From positions 1-61,645 of the forward strand of contig CAIVDC010000047.1 in NCBI GenBank assembly GCA_903904605.1: a stretch of 61,645 nucleotides of DNA, read 5' to 3'. Position 1 is the stretch's first letter, and each line of letters starts with the position of its first letter. Positions 61,078 through 61,645 of the stretch are shown here, one piece after another. Both the position numbers and the translations under genes were made by a program. The notes under the pieces are model-generated. The model did no database searches, had not been told where the DNA came from, and saw only the letters and a program-made list of their open reading frames with translations. This DNA is from an uncultured Sterolibacterium sp. Its GTDB lineage: Bacteria > Pseudomonadota > Gammaproteobacteria > Burkholderiales > Rhodocyclaceae.

Positions 61078-61163
61078 TTTAGACTCAATGGCTTCGGCGA
61101 AAGCGGTTTGATTCGCAGCCTGTCGCGACTCGATTCGCTGCCCGATCCACTCTCAAATCCATT

Positions 61164-61645
61164 ATGACAGATCAGCACGACAGCGCCACGTTCCCGGCGG
61201 GTGTTCTTCCTGGGCCGACCGGCAAGGCTTGGTCGGGACGTTTCTCGGAGCCGGTCTCGAACCTCGTCCAACGTTACACCGCCTCGGTCCTGTTTGACCG
61301 CCGCATGGCTCAGGCCGACATCCGCGGCTCGCTGGCCCATGCCCGGATGCTGGCCAGGCAGTCCATCATCACAAATCAGGATCTGGTCGAGATCGAGCGC
61401 GGCATGCAGACGATCAAGGCCGAGATCGAGCGCGGCGAATTCCACTGGAACCTGGCCGACGAGGACGTCCATCTCAACATCGAGAAGCGCCTCACCGCCC
61501 TGGTGGGCGATGCCGGCAAGCGCCTGCACACCGGCCGCTCGCGCAACGACCAGGTCGCCACCGACATCCGGCTCTGGCTGCGCGAAGCCATCGATACCAT
61601 AGACGGCTTGTTGTCCCGCTACCAAGGCGCGCTCCTCGATCTGGC
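61164..61645 (+). CDS. argH: Argininosuccinate lyase, partial (runs off the window)
   Basis: The first 160 codons are present from the ATG at 61164 and the frame is open to the last base; the gene should continue for about 300 more codons. W-S-G-R-F and the [11 protein letters not shown] motif identify the family. The enzyme splits argininosuccinate to arginine and fumarate. It is divergent from algZ, an order conserved with Pseudomonas. Confidence 0.95.
   Translation, partial: MTDQHDSATFPAGVLPGPTGKAWSGRFSEPVSNLVQRYTASVLFDRRMAQADIRGSLAHARMLARQSIITNQDLVEIERGMQTIKAEIERGEFHWNLADEDVHLNIEKRLTALVGDAGKRLHTGRSRNDQVATDIRLWLREAIDTIDGLLSRYQGALLDL

Overview
The window is chromosomal DNA of a GC-rich betaproteobacterium, most likely Rhodocyclales or a close relative. 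The assignment rests on gene order (lptD-surA-pdxA-rsmA facing amgK-murU; argH facing algZ-algR-hemCDXY; dusB-fis-purH-purD; pcnB-folK-panB-panC-panD), on the protein sequences, and on a flavocytochrome c sulfide dehydrogenase pair typical of sulfur-oxidising members. It is inferred without database searches. No tRNA, rRNA or CRISPR array was recognised.

Positions 1-1900 are a mobile-element graveyard that is visibly AT-richer than the rest. An IS21-like end (about 90-141) truncates a YgjP-type metallopeptidase fragment. That fragment abuts an N-terminally truncated TniQ/TnsD transposition protein, which is followed by three copies of TTACGACTTTAT that look like transposase-binding repeats at a Tn7-like transposon end. 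The rest of the transposition machinery is not in the window.

Positions 1900-9570 hold small secreted proteins (one apparently frameshifted), rluE, a monomeric isocitrate dehydrogenase, a cold-shock protein, clpS, and a clpA gene broken by a single in-frame amber codon. Positions 9570-18540 hold aceB, the fccAB sulfide-oxidation genes, coaBC-dut, radC, rpmB-rpmG, a short asparaginase-domain protein and a desaturase. Positions 18600-31640 hold mscS, a phospholipase D-like nuclease, rsmB, purN, mutL, miaA, purM, an AI-2E/PerM permease, hda and a HAD phosphatase. Positions 31750-40110 hold pcnB-folK-panBCD, ctaA, an HNH nuclease, an HDOD/metallo-beta-lactamase pair and an exonuclease III. Positions 40200-61645 hold envelope biogenesis (lptD, surA), peptidoglycan recycling (amgK, murU), ubiquinone, tRNA modification, purine and haem synthesis, the AlgZ/AlgR two-component pair, and the 5' part of argH.

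Most of the window is conserved housekeeping DNA, organised in tight operons with many 4-base stop/start overlaps (ATGA, GTGA, TTGA). The items most worth a second look are the TniQ fragment with its terminal repeats, the amber codon in clpA, the frameshifted secreted protein, and the desaturase with a long C-terminal extension. I did not find convincing evidence of a complete new system inside the window. If one exists, it would lie to the left of position 1, where the Tn7-like element would continue.
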